From contig VZRG01000290.1 in assembly GCA_013397435.1 (NCBI GenBank), positions 186,001 to 250,000 of the forward strand: DNA of 64,000 bases, given 5' to 3'. Within the stretch, counting starts at the first letter, position 1. Every line of letters starts with the position of its first letter. The notes beneath the pieces are model-generated. The model saw only the letters and a program-made list of their open reading frames with translations. It had not been told where the DNA came from and did no database searches. Positions 49,908-63,800 of this stretch are shown piece by piece. The DNA comes from Erythrocercus mccallii. Lineage: Eukaryota > Chordata > Aves > Passeriformes > Dicruridae. The translations under genes were made by a program, and so were the position numbers.

Positions 49908-52900
49908 GCTATTTGTACAAATCCTGACTGGCACCAGTATCCTAAAAAAACTAGGAGGTTTTGATAGCTCAGTTATCCAAATAGTTGTGCACAAGTTCAA
50001 ACACTTGTCCACTGATCTAAAATCATTACTTCTGATAGTTAAAAGCTATCTGCCTGTTTCTAAGGTAAAACTTCTAAAAATCTGAGTTTCTCTTTTGGTA
50101 AAACCATCACCAGGTATCACTCCATGAGGAATAAGTTTAAAGCTTTCTAGACAAGAGCCCTTTATAGTAACAAGAGCAACGGAAACCATGCTATATTCAG
50201 AAACATATTCCTTGTGATTAGCAGAATAAATTTGTGACACATCTGACTTTTCCAAAAGAAACTGAACGTGTATTTTAGAACAGGACATAGAAAATTCTGG
50301 TTGCTTGAAAATTAGTTAACAAGCTGTCTGGAGTGTCTACAACTAGTGAGTATCCACTGTTTTTTCCAGGAAAGAAATAATACAAAGTAACTGTGAGGCT
50401 GTTTTTCTTCCTTTCCTCTTGTGCTATATAATTCCCAAGGAGCATTCTATTTATGTCAGAGAAAGTAAAGAGGACTGGGGACACTGGATAATAACCTCAT
50501 TTAGATGACCAACATGAGGACATGAGTGTTTCTAAGTAGTCTATGGTAGTCAGGATCATGAAAAGTTTACTTCATAGAATTGGTAAGGGCAGAATTTTAT
50601 TAATGCATTGAATGAATATCTCATCTGATTACTTCTTTTGCAAGTAGGGATGAGTTGCTTCCTCTTCAAGGTAATTTCTTCTCCTTATAGTGAAGACTCT
50701 TCAGCATCTGTTTTAACACAATCTCTTCACAAGCAGGCAACAGGCAGTAGGTTATTTTGTAGCCAGGGCATCACTGTCAGCTATTAATCTTCACTGGAGT
50801 CAGAAATCAACAAGTGGAAGACAAATAATGAGAACATTTTATTCCAAAGAAGGAGACAGCAGTGGTTGACTTCTAGTGGTATGATAAACACTGAAATCTG
50901 TTGTTAATGACTGCACTACAGTACTTTTTGAGGAATACTGTTAATCAAAGAAGTTCTTTGCTTTCAAACAGGATAAAAAAACCACCTCCTTCTTTCACTA
51001 GAGCTATTTTGCTTTTTACTGTTTAATTCCTGCATGTCTACTTAGTAATTTCCATGCTGAGCTATTGAAAATATTTTTACTTTATGGATACAAAGTTACT
51101 TACAAATCTTCATTGATTAATGATCCTGATTTCCTCACAGACTTGCATTTTACAAAATTGAAAAAATAAACTGCAACATGTTAGTCAAAACAGTGTAAAT
51201 CCTAGATGATAGGATCATTGGAATATAATCTAAATCATACTTGCTTATTCTGTAGCAAAAGAAGCTCAAAACAGAAATACAGACTGAAGTAAAAAAAAAA
51301 AGGAAAAATGGATCTCACTAAACTTTTGAAGAGTAGGAATAAATACAGTTCATTTGTTCAGCCATGTCTTAATGTTCTTTTTTATAAGATACTCAAATAC
51401 AATAGTTATGTTCACTCAAACAGAACTCACGTAGATAGATCTGAACTTTTCTTGAAGGGGAAATGATTGATGATGTATGCCACTACATGAAGGATGGGTA
51501 AGTCACTGTAAATATTTTATTGACAATGCTTGAACCTTGACTTATCTCAGAGGAAAAACAATGGATATATAATGTCACTTCATCACAAAAGAAGCTTTCA
51601 AGATGCTTCATAAATTATTTGTAACCATGTTTTATCACATAAGTTTTGGATATTACTTTACTTTATTTGTTTCTTATATTCAAATTCAGATAAATTTAAT
51701 TAAGTGTTAATTAACCATTCATGTTTATTGCTTAGAAAACTAAACTCTTTTGATAACAAACATGATTTTTTTTTTTTACACTGAACTTTAGATGTGTGCT
51801 TGGCAACAGTGATCACTACTAGGACTCAATTGCTTTTTACATTAAAGTCCTTTGATACAATTCTGGCAATATAAAAAATGGATTAAAATGAAAATTACTT
51901 CAGCTTATTTTTAAATGAATATATCACTTCATCACTTCACCAATATATCACTTCATCATATCACCAACCAAATGTTGCTGTAATCAAAACAACAACAACA
52001 ACAACCAATTTGTTTTAAGTTAACCAAAGCTGACTTTTGCAGTATTAATTTAGCTTCTGGACCAAAAAAGAACTGATTAGAAAGTTTCTTTTTAGCTAAG
52101 ATCTTGGCTGTACAAAACTAATTAGCATATCTTGGAACTTCTGACAAAGTCATACCTTAAGTTTATGCCCTCCACCGATGTTAAGTTTCATTTGAATCAA
52201 ATCCTAAGATGTTTCAATTTATCTTAGAACCTTTGCAAGGTCTGTTTGTTGTTTTTTTTTATCCACACAGTGGACTCTAGCTGTCAGAACCTCATCTATG
52301 ACCAAACTAGCTGACTGTGAGCCAGAAGATGGCAGATGACTGACTGGTAGAGGAAACAACTTTCTCAATGTCCTTGAGCTATATCAGCTCACTCACCATC
52401 CAGACTCTCAACTGTGTGTGCAAACACTGGATGTACAATGCTCCATATGCTAAAACAATATGCACTTCTGAACCAGTAAAATGCTATGCTTAACACAGTC
52501 ATTGTACTTTAAGGTTCATCCAAAGAGCAAAAATTTTAGTCATATTATTTTTTTTTTATTTTAATGGTTAGGATTTTTACTTTAGCCAGTCAGAGTTAAT
52601 TTTGATGAGGAAATTATTAGCATTTTGTCAAAAAGTATTTTTTATTGCCTTACTTTGTATTTCTTTGCACCAATGGACATTGAGCTCCATTTATTTCAGG
52701 TATCTAGTGGACTTTTTGTTGAATAAGAAGTTTGGCTTCAGTTTTAAATGATGTGTTCAGAAGATTTTAATTTTTTGATGCTACTAAAATGTAATTTGCA
52801 GACAAAAATGCTTCAACTTACTTTAATTTACGTTTTTTAAAGCTGTAGATCTAGATCCCTACCTCACTCATCTAATCTCTGGCATAGTTTTGGCTCATGA

Positions 52901-55746
52901 CAATGAGTTCTTTCCCAGAGGGTACCTAGAAGAGGTTTGTTATAGACCAAATATTATTCTTAATAGGTTGCATGGATGACAGGACCTTTTTTCCCGCATT
53001 AGGAAGAATGGTGAGCGGGAGAATTAAGTGTGTTTTATGAAAACTGACTCACTTTTAGTAATGTAGATGTAACTTATAGGAGGAATTAGGACATTTAACA
53101 TTGGTGAATTTAGATAAAATATCATTAAACTTGATTTTGACCATGAAACAAGATAGTAACAGGTTTCACAGTGTGTGAGAATGATTTGGGTTTTTTTGGG
53201 GTTTTTTTATGCTTGGTTTTCCTTCTTTTTATTTTTCCTCCTTGCCAGACCTATGAATTCAAACTGAGGTTAGAAAATTGGTCTATTTTGTCTCCTTTTT
53301 CCTGAAGTCTCATCTGTAATAAAGATTTTTGAACCACAATCAAATATAATATCAACAAAAATAACACCTACATGAAATGAAGTGAAATCCAATGTCTTCT
53401 ATAGCTGAATTACTACTTTAGTGTTAGCTGTTGTAAAAGCCTACTTTAGACATAAAAGTAGTCATGATTTATCCAAAGGATAGCTGATATGTTAAATAAC
53501 AAGCTCCACATTGACAACCACTTTTCTGACTATAACCACAGTTTTAGCAGTCCATTCCAACACTTTGTCCGAAAAAAAATTCGCCTAGCAGATTGAGATT
53601 TATAAGGCAAGAACATTCATTTTATTCTGAAAATATCACTTGCAGTGCCACCTGCATTCATATTAAAGTGGTAATGGAATTCTACCTCTGATACATTTTC
53701 ATTGTATTTCATAGTACATGAAATATCTCAGAGGCAGCAAAGATTCTGTCAGATTCTTAGACATCAGTGTAGGTCATCAAAAAAAAATCAACATATTTAT
53801 TAATACCCTTATTAAAACGACACAGCTTTTACCTTTGTATTTTCCTGTCCCAGCCAAAGTCCTTGGATAGAGTTTGCACCTGAGACTAAAGCAGGTGAGC
53901 AACTACTCTGGATAACCCGGAAAGCATCATGAGCGAGACATCAGGTGGCTAACTAACTTACAGAACTTTTAGTTTATGATGCCTTTCCTGTTTATTATGT
54001 GACAGGGGATGGCACCTGACACAGACCATTTTCCCTAATATAAATGATCCTACAGTGACACAGTTTTGGCACTGTTAATATACTAACCCAGATTTAAAGC
54101 AAAGAGGATGGAAGAAGTGCAGCACCATATATAATTTGAGGCAGGGTACATGGTGGTTGTGACAGTTGAATCATTCAATAGAAAATTCCTGTACCTGAGC
54201 AACAGCCAGAAACACGGTTTCACTGTGCCCTACATTCAGTGCAACCTATTTCTTCAGCTTGAATATGCACTGAGGGTTAGAAGAGTTTAAAATTCATCAT
54301 ATACTGAGAAGTTTTCCATGCTCTCAGTTTTCTAAAACACTGCAGGTTGCAAAGAAAATAATTCAGTCTTATAAGTAGTTTTCTGCCTAATTTTATGCAT
54401 ATAGAGTGTTGTTAGAATGTTCACCTGAAAAGCGGGTGCTTTTATAAAGTGGCTTGCTGTGTGAGTACTGATACATAACATTAAAGGGCTATGCTTTTGG
54501 AATACCAACCCCAAATTTGATAGAAGTTTATAATGCTGATCTTAGCAACATCTTTCAAGTCATGATTCAGGAATTTGTCCTTTTTTATCCCAAGTGCAAG
54601 AAAGATTTTTAAATCCAAACTTTGCATTTAGGATTTATTAGCATGATTCAAAATTGTAGAGCAAAAAATGCATTTTACTGAATTATGGAGCTGGATTTTA
54701 ACTAGAGATTAAATTGAAAAAAAAAGTCTAAATTGAATTCTTCTGTGGGTTTCAGAACAAGGCTTTTTAAAACCTAGGGAAAATATATTAATCAGACTTT
54801 TAGAAGTGTCCATTTTGAGAACATAAATAAAAGAATCAACAGGAAGACACTGTAAAAATCTATGCTATCCATTTCTCTTTTATCTGACCAATTTCTGGGA
54901 ATATTTTTCTTTTTATTTTTGAATATTTTACATAAGAACAACTTAGCACTGCAAACACTGGCAAGTTCTGAATCAGGGTGTTTAAGGGCAATCTTTAAAA
55001 AACGATATTTTAAAGACATTCATATCATAACCAGTTTTGCTGCTCAGCAAACTAAGAAAGTAAAATAAACCACAAAGGATTAAAGCTTCAAATTCTGTTT
55101 CAATATGGCATGCCTTTCTATCCTAACTAAATAATCAAGTTAACGAAGTAGTAAGAAGCTGCTATCTTAATTACAGTTTTCATTTTATCTTAATTCAGGA
55201 GTACAAGGATGTTACACTTCTGTTATTCAATCTGATACCTTGACAAAGCTCAGATGAAACTGTGTTTCTCTAAGCAGATTATACAGCAACTCAAATAGCA
55301 CATTAGGAATTCATATTTTCTAAATGCATGTAGACAAACTCCCACATATACAGAAAAGCAGCATAAAGCCATGTCCTACTTAAATCTCCCTCTACTTTAA
55401 TATATTTGCCAATGACTATATAATTATGCAGTTGTTAAATCTCAGTAATATCAAAATGAATTTAGGAATATATATTTTCTCATTGTTGTAGTCAATGACT
55501 TAACTATTCCCAGATAAATCTGTTGTCCTTCTCTATCCTATCTGAATATCAATATTTTAAGAGCTTTTTCCCTGACTGTAGGACTACATCTGGTATATAA
55601 AAGAGGCCTTTAAATGCCTCAGGATTAATTTGTTCCCATGATTTCCAATCTATTTTGTTCTTTGATTTTGTCTCTCTACAAAGTTTTCTGAATTCCTATG
55701 AGTATAAGGTTAACATCTTTGTATTTCAAATACTGAGTCATAATGT
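49908..55746. other. AT-rich noncoding DNA with a 24-bp tandem duplication
   Basis: About 5.8 kb with no recognised repeat family and no frame above 80 codons. A 24-bp unit starting AATATATCACTTCATCA is repeated twice in tandem (51918-51941 and 51942-51965, two mismatches), followed by a (CAA)n patch at about 51987-52004. An A-run lies at 51291-51301. Otherwise nothing is seen. Confidence 0.6.
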
Positions 55747-57075
55747 CACAGAATCGTAGACTGGTTTACATAATAAAGGGCCTTCAAAAATAATCTAGTC
55801 CCAGCTCCATGCTCTGGATAAGGAACATCTTTCAGTAGATTACACTGCTTAAGGCCTTGTCCAACATGATTTTGGACATTTACAGGCATGAAGCATCCAA
55901 ATCTTATTGGGGCACCTGTTTCAGTGTCTCTCAACAGTCATTGTAAAAAATTTTGTCCTTCCATCCAATATAAATCTTTTTTCCATTTTAACCAATGACT
56001 TGTTCTGTAGCTACAGGCCCTGGTAAAAATGCTCTCTCTTTATTACTTATAACTTATATTTAAGTACTGAAAGGATGCAGTACGGTCTCCCTTCTCTTTT
56101 TCTGCATGAACAACCCCAGGTCTCTGAGCCTGCCTGTAGGACAGGTGTTCCAACCTTCTGATGATTTTTCTGTTCTCCTTCTGGATTTGCTTTAACACAT
56201 TCATATGTCTTTTCTTGCTGAAGATCCCAGAGCTGGACCCAGTACTGCAGGTGAGGTCTCATAAGAGCAACATAAAGAAGGAGAATCACCTCTCTTGACC
56301 TGCTGACTACACTTTTTTTGATGCAGTCCAGCATATGATTCCTAGGCTGCAAGCACACATTTCTGTATCACATCCAACTTTTTCATCCACAGGGGTGGTG
56401 GACATCAAGTCCTTCCTCTCTAGACTGGTCTCAATCCATTCCTCCTCCAGTATGTACTGATGTTAGAGTTTGACATGACCCAGGTGCAGGACCTTGCATT
56501 GGTCTTGTTGATGTTCATGAGATTCATACAGTCCCGCTCCTCAAGCCTATTAAGGCCCATCTGGATGGTGTCCCTTCCCTCTAATATATCAACTGTACCA
56601 TTCATCTTGCTGTTATCCAAAAATTTTATGAGAGTGCACTCAATCCCATTGGTCTATGTCATCAAAGAAGATGTAAAATAGCTCTGGTATCCACATGGAC
56701 TCTTGAGGAACCACTGGTTATTGGTTTCCACCTGAGCTTTGAGTCACTGACTGTAACTCTTTGAATGTGACCATCCAGTCAGTTCCTTATCCATCTAACA
56801 GTATAACCATCAAACTCATAATCTCTCCAATTTACAATCAAGAATGTGATGGGAGACCATGCCAAAGGCCTTACTTAAAAAGGGACTAGGTAAATAACAT
56901 CAGTTGATCTTTCCTTCTCTACTGATGCAATCACATCACCATAAGAAGGCCACCAGATTAGCCCAGCACAACTCCAGATTTGCCTTGGGTGAAACCATGT
57001 TAGTATCTCTACTCACTTCTCTGTCTTCCATATGCCTCAATGTGACTTCCATGAGGATCTGTATCAGAAGAGGAA
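55747..57075 (-). mobile_element. CR1 LINE, 5'-truncated, longest copy in the window
   Basis: The 3' end is at 55747 (GTCACAGAATCGTAGACTGG, antisense of the CR1 terminus). It runs through the 3' untranslated region, the ORF2 C-terminus (CTGACCTGCTGACTACAC region), the palm (GAGAGTGCACTCAATCCCA) and up to the GFTxGKS region (GGGTGAAACCATGTTAG). It ends near 57075 at the equivalent of the SVPGKIME segment. Overall order follows the CR1 consensus without large gaps, about 1.3 kb. Many stops and frameshifts are present. It lies 120 bp from the LTR at 57196. Confidence 0.93.
56047..56620 (-). pseudogene. Decayed CR1 ORF2 reverse transcriptase, C-terminal half
   Basis: Two open minus-strand segments. 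56420-56620 encodes NGTVDILEGRDTIQMGLNRLEERD, matching the CR1 region after FADDT (GAVDTxEGRDAIQRDLDRLEEW). 56047-56358 encodes DCIKKSVVSRSREVILLLY and ALMRPHLQYWVQLWDLQQEK, matching GCIKKSVASRSREVILPLY and ALVRPHLEYCVQFWAPQ. The catalytic aspartate box itself is not clearly preserved. Stops and frame changes separate the pieces; not functional. Confidence 0.85.
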
Positions 57076-57195
57076 GTTGTTATTTGTGAGATTCTAGAAT
57101 TAGAGAAGACTACATAGGGAAAGAGACAAATAAAGTAATGGTAATTTGTTCTTAAGGTATATGGTGATTATAGACAACTCTGGCCATTTAACTAG

Positions 57196-57840
57196 TGTGT
57201 TGGTTTAAAATCCAGCTAGAAAATTAAACCCACTTAAACCATTCCCTTCTCCCCTCCCCACCCCTTCCAGTGACGAAAGAACACTAGGAAACATAAATTG
57301 GAATAATAATTTACTGAAAAATCCCAATAACCTTGACAATATTAACAAAAGAGTGTAAAAAAGAGGGAGTTTTACCCACAAAAGGATACTCACTATCAAA
57401 CAAAAACAATTCCTAAAGACAGCATCTAGTGTGGTTTCCCAGACAAAGGCAAAATGGTCACTGGCCCTGTGCTGTGGCTACATGGTATTAAGGAAAACTA
57501 AATATGTCGAGGATGCTCTCGTGGCTTAACTTCCTGTACCCCCAGCCTGAAAACAACAGAAAGCAGGGTCAAAACCTAACCAGGAAAGCTAGTTTATCTA
57601 AATGAAGAGCTGTGCTGCCGAAATGGCGACTCTGTGTGGCTCAGGCCCTGCTGCAGGGGCCTCTATGCCCAGGGACCATGGTAGTATGGCAGCAGCAGTG
57701 GTGGTCCCAATCCCACACCCTCTCCAGAGAAAGCCCAGCAAACAAAAAAAACAAAAAAAAACAAAAAATCCCCCAAAACAACAAAACAAACACCAAAGAA
57801 AAAAGCAAAGGGAAATTTCTGGTTTCTGGATGTAGCTTTT
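57196..57840 (-). mobile_element. ERV LTR with GC-rich core (passerine, family unresolved)
   Basis: The boundary reads TGTGTTGGTTTAAAATCCAG at 57196, resembling the inverted end (CCAACACA) of songbird ERV LTRs. It is followed by AAACCATTCCCTTCTCCCC, then AATTTACTGAAAAATCCCAATAACC, CTTCCTGTACCCCCAGCCTG and a GC-richer core at 57600-57725 with several CpG (GCCGAAATGGCGACTCTG). The minus strand is preferred because AGTAAA occurs on it at a position comparable to the poly(A) signal of the other LTRs, but this is weak. The right border is unclear; A/C-rich low-complexity sequence lies at 57738-57805. Frames of 77-92 codons here come from the GC-rich core. Confidence 0.65.
57738..57805. repeat. A/C-rich low-complexity tract
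   Basis: AACAAAAAAAACAAAAAAAA-type sequence at the right side of the LTR core. It could be internal to the LTR or a post-insertion expansion. Confidence 0.75.
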
Positions 57841-60800
57841 TAACCACAACTACAACTGGTGTAGGTGGTATTGAACAGATAGTTCAATAAGCTAAAGGCT
57901 CCAACCCCTTGTCTCTGTACCCAGGGAAACTAGCAAAGAATAATGAATTTCATTTACTCATGTAATAGTAGACAAAGAGACAAGACAGAATTCCATTCCA
58001 ATATGCACATATAGCATCCCTGAATGTTGAGAGCAGACAATGTGTGGCCAGATTTATGTCACAGAGAAAGGGTGGCTGCAATAGTGAGCCAAGAAAATTT
58101 CTTTAGATTTACTTTAGTTCCAACAGGAATACTGGAATGGTTACCAATTGATTTGTATGAATATCAATACAACCACTGAAAGCCAGCATGGATTTGTTAG
58201 GAAGTCTAACAAGTCAGTAAATCTAGAATTCATCTGCTAAAACCCAGATAATTCTAGGCTGCTTACCCAGTCAATAAAGAAAAGTAAGAACTTGGAGGGC
58301 AAAATGTCCAGTTCTGTGTGTCAAATTTCACAAAAGATAAAGATGGTGCTAATTTTTTTTTCAGAATACAGCTGAGAGCATGGTCATATGTTTACAATAC
58401 ACAGCCTATGAAAAGAAAATTAAATAATTATGTCTCTTTAGTTTACAGATGGACACAGAAGGAAAGAACAAATGACATGACTATGTAAATATATAAAAGC
58501 TATTGTCATAAGCAAAGACAAAGAGAACAAAGATCAAGAGGTTTAATTTAAAGTCAGAGAGATTTATTTAATTTGAGAAAATCTTTACAGTAAGAAGAGC
58601 AGTGGAGTATTAAAGTGGATTGCCTGAGGAAAGGTTCTCCTCATTTATGAAGAGGTTACATAAACTTTTGTCATGTAACACATAGATATGTAAGTCATGT
58701 CCAGAAGCAGAAGACCAAAATGGGTGATCTTCTAATGTGAGCCCTAGTATTCTAGCCCATGTTTCTGTTTCTATATTACCTAATGATGAACCCAACTGTT
58801 CTGATAAGATGAGATATTAAATTAGATATATTCCAATCCATATTGAATTAGGCATGTATATCTATAGAATTTTTTCAGTAGTGGCACAGAGAGCTATTTA
58901 TTAAGCTGTATAGTAAGCATAATAAGTTACAGCCTGTGTCAAAATGAACTGAATCTCCACTACCCAGCATTAAACTGATTTGGAACTCTATTGTCTACAT
59001 TTTTGTCTCCTCCATCTCTTTTTATTCTGTGAATTAAACCTTCAGTGTAAGAAAACATTTCTGATTAAATTTCTGTGAGAGAAATTTTGATTTAGACTGA
59101 TCCCTACTTTCTTTCTTAAAAATTTTACATTGGAAAGTTCCTAGCCATTTCTGTCTACAGGTTAATATAATCAGGTTCTGCTGTTTCAGTTTTGTAAGAA
59201 CATTTCTGTTGTGCACTTTTCTGAAGGAAAAATTACATAGAAGAGGAAAGAAAATATCCTGCTTATAGCAAATGTCTATAAAATAGTATTCATCTTTAAG
59301 ATCTCTGAATTATTTAATAAATGTGGCTCTGCTCTTGAAATTATTAATGCATTTCTTAAGCCCTCTACTTTGAGTTCAATAAGGCTAATCACACCTATAA
59401 TGTTACAACTGTGTAAAATTTCCTAGAACTGAGATCTACCTAAGCAATTTTATGTCTAGGGGTAAAACACTGAAAGTTACTTAATATTCCTTACTTACAT
59501 GCCACTATTTGAGTGGAGAGCTTGGATTTCTTATCAGTGTTCCTCCCAGACATCTTTAAGTCTATTTGGACAACAAAAGATAGACTCACTCGTAGACCAC
59601 AAACAGATATCTCACCTTCCCCCGCCCCCACCAAGCATTTTCTTCCCTTTTATGAAATTTGCCATATAATTTAACAGATGGAGTGCCAGTATTTAAGATC
59701 ATAATATGAATATGACATAGAAGGTTAAAAAGGTAAATACTCATTCTTGAAAATGGGTGAAGGAAAAAAATAATTGAATAGTCTGCATGAGGTAAGACAT
59801 TTCCATGATCAAGGGCAAGAAGTGTTAGACTTCTTCCCTGAATTACCTGTAAAGAAAATGATTTTTCATATAGCTTCCATATCTGTTAGTTAAAAACAAA
59901 AAAAAATCAATGTCTTTAAATCTGAAAAATCTGGGTTTGAATGTTTGATAAGTAACAATTATTTCTGATTCATGAAAATAAACAAAATTTATCAGGTTTT
60001 TAAATCAAAACTTGTTATAATTTTATAGGCAAGTTCCAGAATTTGAAGTCACCACAAGACTAAATTAAATGATAGCTGCAATATTATTTCATTTTAAAAA
60101 CTGCCTACTTTGTCTGCTCTGATTTTTTCGCATATATTCTACCACCTCCAAATTAGGGTGACTAGCTCCTCTTCCCCTGGGGATGCCTTTAGTATATTTT
60201 CAAAGTTTCCCTTTACATTACTTGGAAAGTGATAACAACTTATTATTTTCATCCAAACCAAATGCTTCTACCTAAGTTGCACTATTAGGAGAAAAAACAC
60301 ACCTTACACACTCAGTTCTTTGATATTGGAATGACAAAGTGTAAAACCATAAGGGCTTGTAAAATTTTAGGATGCCTGAAGACCTTTACCTTTTCGGCAG
60401 CAACCTACAAAAAGTTTTCTTTTTTTAAGGCAAAGGTATTATTAAAATTTCAGACAATAAATCGTATTACTTTAATTTTCTCTATACAAATAAGTTTAGC
60501 CATTAATTAGATGTTCCTGAAAAGATCTTCAGAATGGTGAAGTCTTTAGATTTTAACTTGGAAAAAAAAAAGTTAAAAAAGTAGCTTTTTTTTTAATGAT
60601 TAACTATCTTCTTGATCAATAGCAGTATCCAGGTAAGATAATTACAATGTATATTTACAATTGCAATGATTCAATATGTAAATTAATTTATCTCTTCAAT
60701 TAACAAAGTAAGACAGTTCAGAAAATGGTATTGCATTTCCATCTCTTTATTTTGAAGATTATATATTATTTTAGGAAACTCATGTTAAGGTAATAATCTT

Positions 60801-63800
60801 AAATTATTCAGGATAGTCTAACAACATACATAGAACCAATTTAGTTTGCTTTTTTCAAGTCTAGTAATAATTGACATGTACTTCAAAAAAACCCCAAACA
60901 GATATATCTACTATTCATCATAATTTCTTGACAGGTGTTCTGATTTTACCAGCAAAACAGGTAACACAAGTCAGAGTTTTCACTTTGTAACTTCAGAAAC
61001 ATTTTCTATTGCATTCACACAGAATTTTGAACATCATCAGCTTCTCAGAGGGAGTGCGGGGGGAGTGAGGAGATAGTTAAACAACCTTACATTCAGCTGA
61101 CAACATAAATTCATCAAGATTTTATTCCAAACATTGCAAGTTATCAAGCACCTAAACACAGTAAGACCATGATAGAAGCAAGCCAGTGAATGTATCTTTC
61201 CCCTCTCAAAGATATCAGAGTGTTATATGTTCAGAAACTTGTGAAGTAAAAGCCAATCTCAAAATATCCACTGAAGAGAAATGTACCATTTAGCCAAAAA
61301 GGATGTGGCCAGGCCTTTCACCAACAAAGTCTACTCTCAGCCTACCTTTCAGAAACAGAGAACTCTTTCTAATAATCCTACTTTCAACTTAAGAATCATG
61401 GGCAGACAAAGTTCAAATTGTCCCAAATTATTTCAGGATTCTCTGTTCTATAAAGGAAATAAATCAGAACCTACCATGGAAGTTCACTTCCAATACTGCA
61501 AATTTAGTGTTTTATTTTTTGTTTCTAAGGACAGATAGTCCTTACTTATCTTATTTTTATTATTCTATGAATATTTCAACTTTTGCACCCAAGATTTTTT
61601 TGTTGCATTTTAATAGCCTTTTTCTTGTGTATCTCATTATGTTTTATTTTATTTTACATCTAGGAGGTACATCAGTAGGTCTGCCATGACCCTAAAGGCT
61701 AGGGAGCCAGAGGTGGCACTGTCTCACCTCTTGCTGGTCAATATTTTAACAGTTGTTGAATTTTGTTTCTTCTCTTCCAGAAGAAAAGTAGCATACCCTT
61801 TCCAAGCAGCCTTGAGATAATGTGAGCACATTATTCAAAGCTTTGTTTTTCTACAGGTACTAAATGTATCATTTTGGAAATTACCTAGCTGCATAATAAA
61901 AATGCTTAATTTTAATGGCTACCTATCTGTAGGTATCATAAAGTCTATGGTAAAACATACAGAGCCCATGACAGGTCTAAACTATCAGTAATTGCTACAA
62001 ATGAATATGCTCTATTTTAAGGGTTAGAAATTTTATTAAACAGGGCTTAGATAAGCCTCAGTAAATTATTTATTGGGCAATAATCCTTAAAACGAATTTA
62101 CTTTTGCTGCTGGTTGACCAGTTATAGCTGTTTAACAAACCATTCATAATAAAATAAGTACAAGCATAAATGTTGCATAAACATCAACCAAGCCATTTTA
62201 AATTAACATAATCATCTGTTTAGAATACTTAGTTTGATTCAGTGATTATAACAGTCCTTTACAAGAAAAGGAAGCCAGCCAATGTTACTCTGTTTGGTTT
62301 TATTTTGTATATGTACTTATAGGTTTGTGGGGAAAATACTGAGATAATAATAAGGTCATACAATGAACTTTCAAGTAAGAGATTGTAATGAGTGTATATT
62401 TTTAACCAAAATACATATATGTTAAGCCTGTTATTGGTTATTCTTCATGAGTAACCTTGAGTAATCTTGAAAAGAGGACCTTTTCTCGCTCCCAAGAGTT
62501 AGCTTTTCTCAACTTTCACATCATCACTTCAGACAGTGAATCCCCAGCTGCTTGATTTTACCTGATACAAAGCAAAAGAGTATATATTTGCTATTTTCTT
62601 TTCCAGTCAATTAGAGAATCCACTGAATTTATATTACATGATAGAAAATGTTAGATGATGAAGTAATGTTTATTAACGCTTTTTGAAATCCTGAATTTTA
62701 ACCATTTTGATGAATACTTTACACAGATAAACTTGTTTCAAGTTTAAATTTTCCTTTGGACTGTTATGCTAAAAATAATTACTTTGTGGATTTGTAGCTG
62801 TTGTTGACAGCTTTCCTTAATTTGCCCTTGAATTTTGGAACATGGATTTGGCTTTTTCCAGTGGATTTTCCCCTTCAGAAATGCATGATGTTTTGTCTCT
62901 TAGAGTCTGTCACCATAAAATTCTCTAAAGCTTAGTGCTTGCTCTCATAATTATCTTTTGTATTAAGAAAAATGAAGCAACTGACTTCCAGAAGAGAGCA
63001 AGGCAGGAAGGATGAACATATGTAAGGAAGGTTGATCCTGACTAAAACATGGAATAAAATTCAGGGTTTAACTTCCCCGTTGTTTCATAGTTCTTTGATA
63101 TTTTTTTTTTCAGTCATATGTTTTTCTCTGGTGCTTTAGTTTTCCTTCAGATTTTCTACTACATATTTAATAAAGTTATGGGTCTATAGATATTGAATAG
63201 AATTTAGTGCATAAAATTGTTATAAAGACAGTTTAAGACTTACATCTTTCAAACTGAAAAAGCCCCAAATAGTAATAAACTCTTCATATATTTAAGTAAA
63301 AAGAAGAATGAGCAGGGCAATATGAAATGAGAAAGATAATTTAGGTACAATTCAAAAATAAAATTGAACAGGGTTGTTACAAGATACAAGCACTGTGGCT
63401 AATGTGAAGGGGGAAAAAAACCATTACAATTACAGGTGAAGTAGAAGAAAAAGAATGCCACATGCCCAAAATATATTAAATGGACAATACCTTTTCAGGA
63501 TTTTGAAAGAGATGGTACTTGAATACTCAGGTTTCTGAGCTTGATAATAGAAGTGACTTAGGAATATTCTCTTCAAGAAACAATTATATATGTAAATGCA
63601 CACAGGAAAACATTTACCTATCCAAGTGTTTAAAAAATGGCAAATTATATTGCTGTAATATGGCATATTTCTTTAAATTGATTGATTTTGAGATGAAATT
63701 AACAAAGAAGCATTAATCATGAACGTAGACTTGAGGATAATTGATTTGAAGGTACACAAAATTTACTAGTTCATCTTGAAAAGAGTACCTGATTAACAAG

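Noticed and set aside
49524..50085. Frames of 63-146 codons with MAWHG or MPCHA repeats
   Set aside because: Produced by the pentanucleotide array, open on both strands because of its sequence.
57602..57890. 77-92 codon frames with Lys/Gln-rich C-termini
   Set aside because: They come from the GC-rich LTR core followed by A/C-rich low-complexity sequence.
58150..58300. Possible CR1 GFTxGK region on the plus strand
   Set aside because: One 20-base word resembles it, but nothing upstream or downstream follows the CR1 order.
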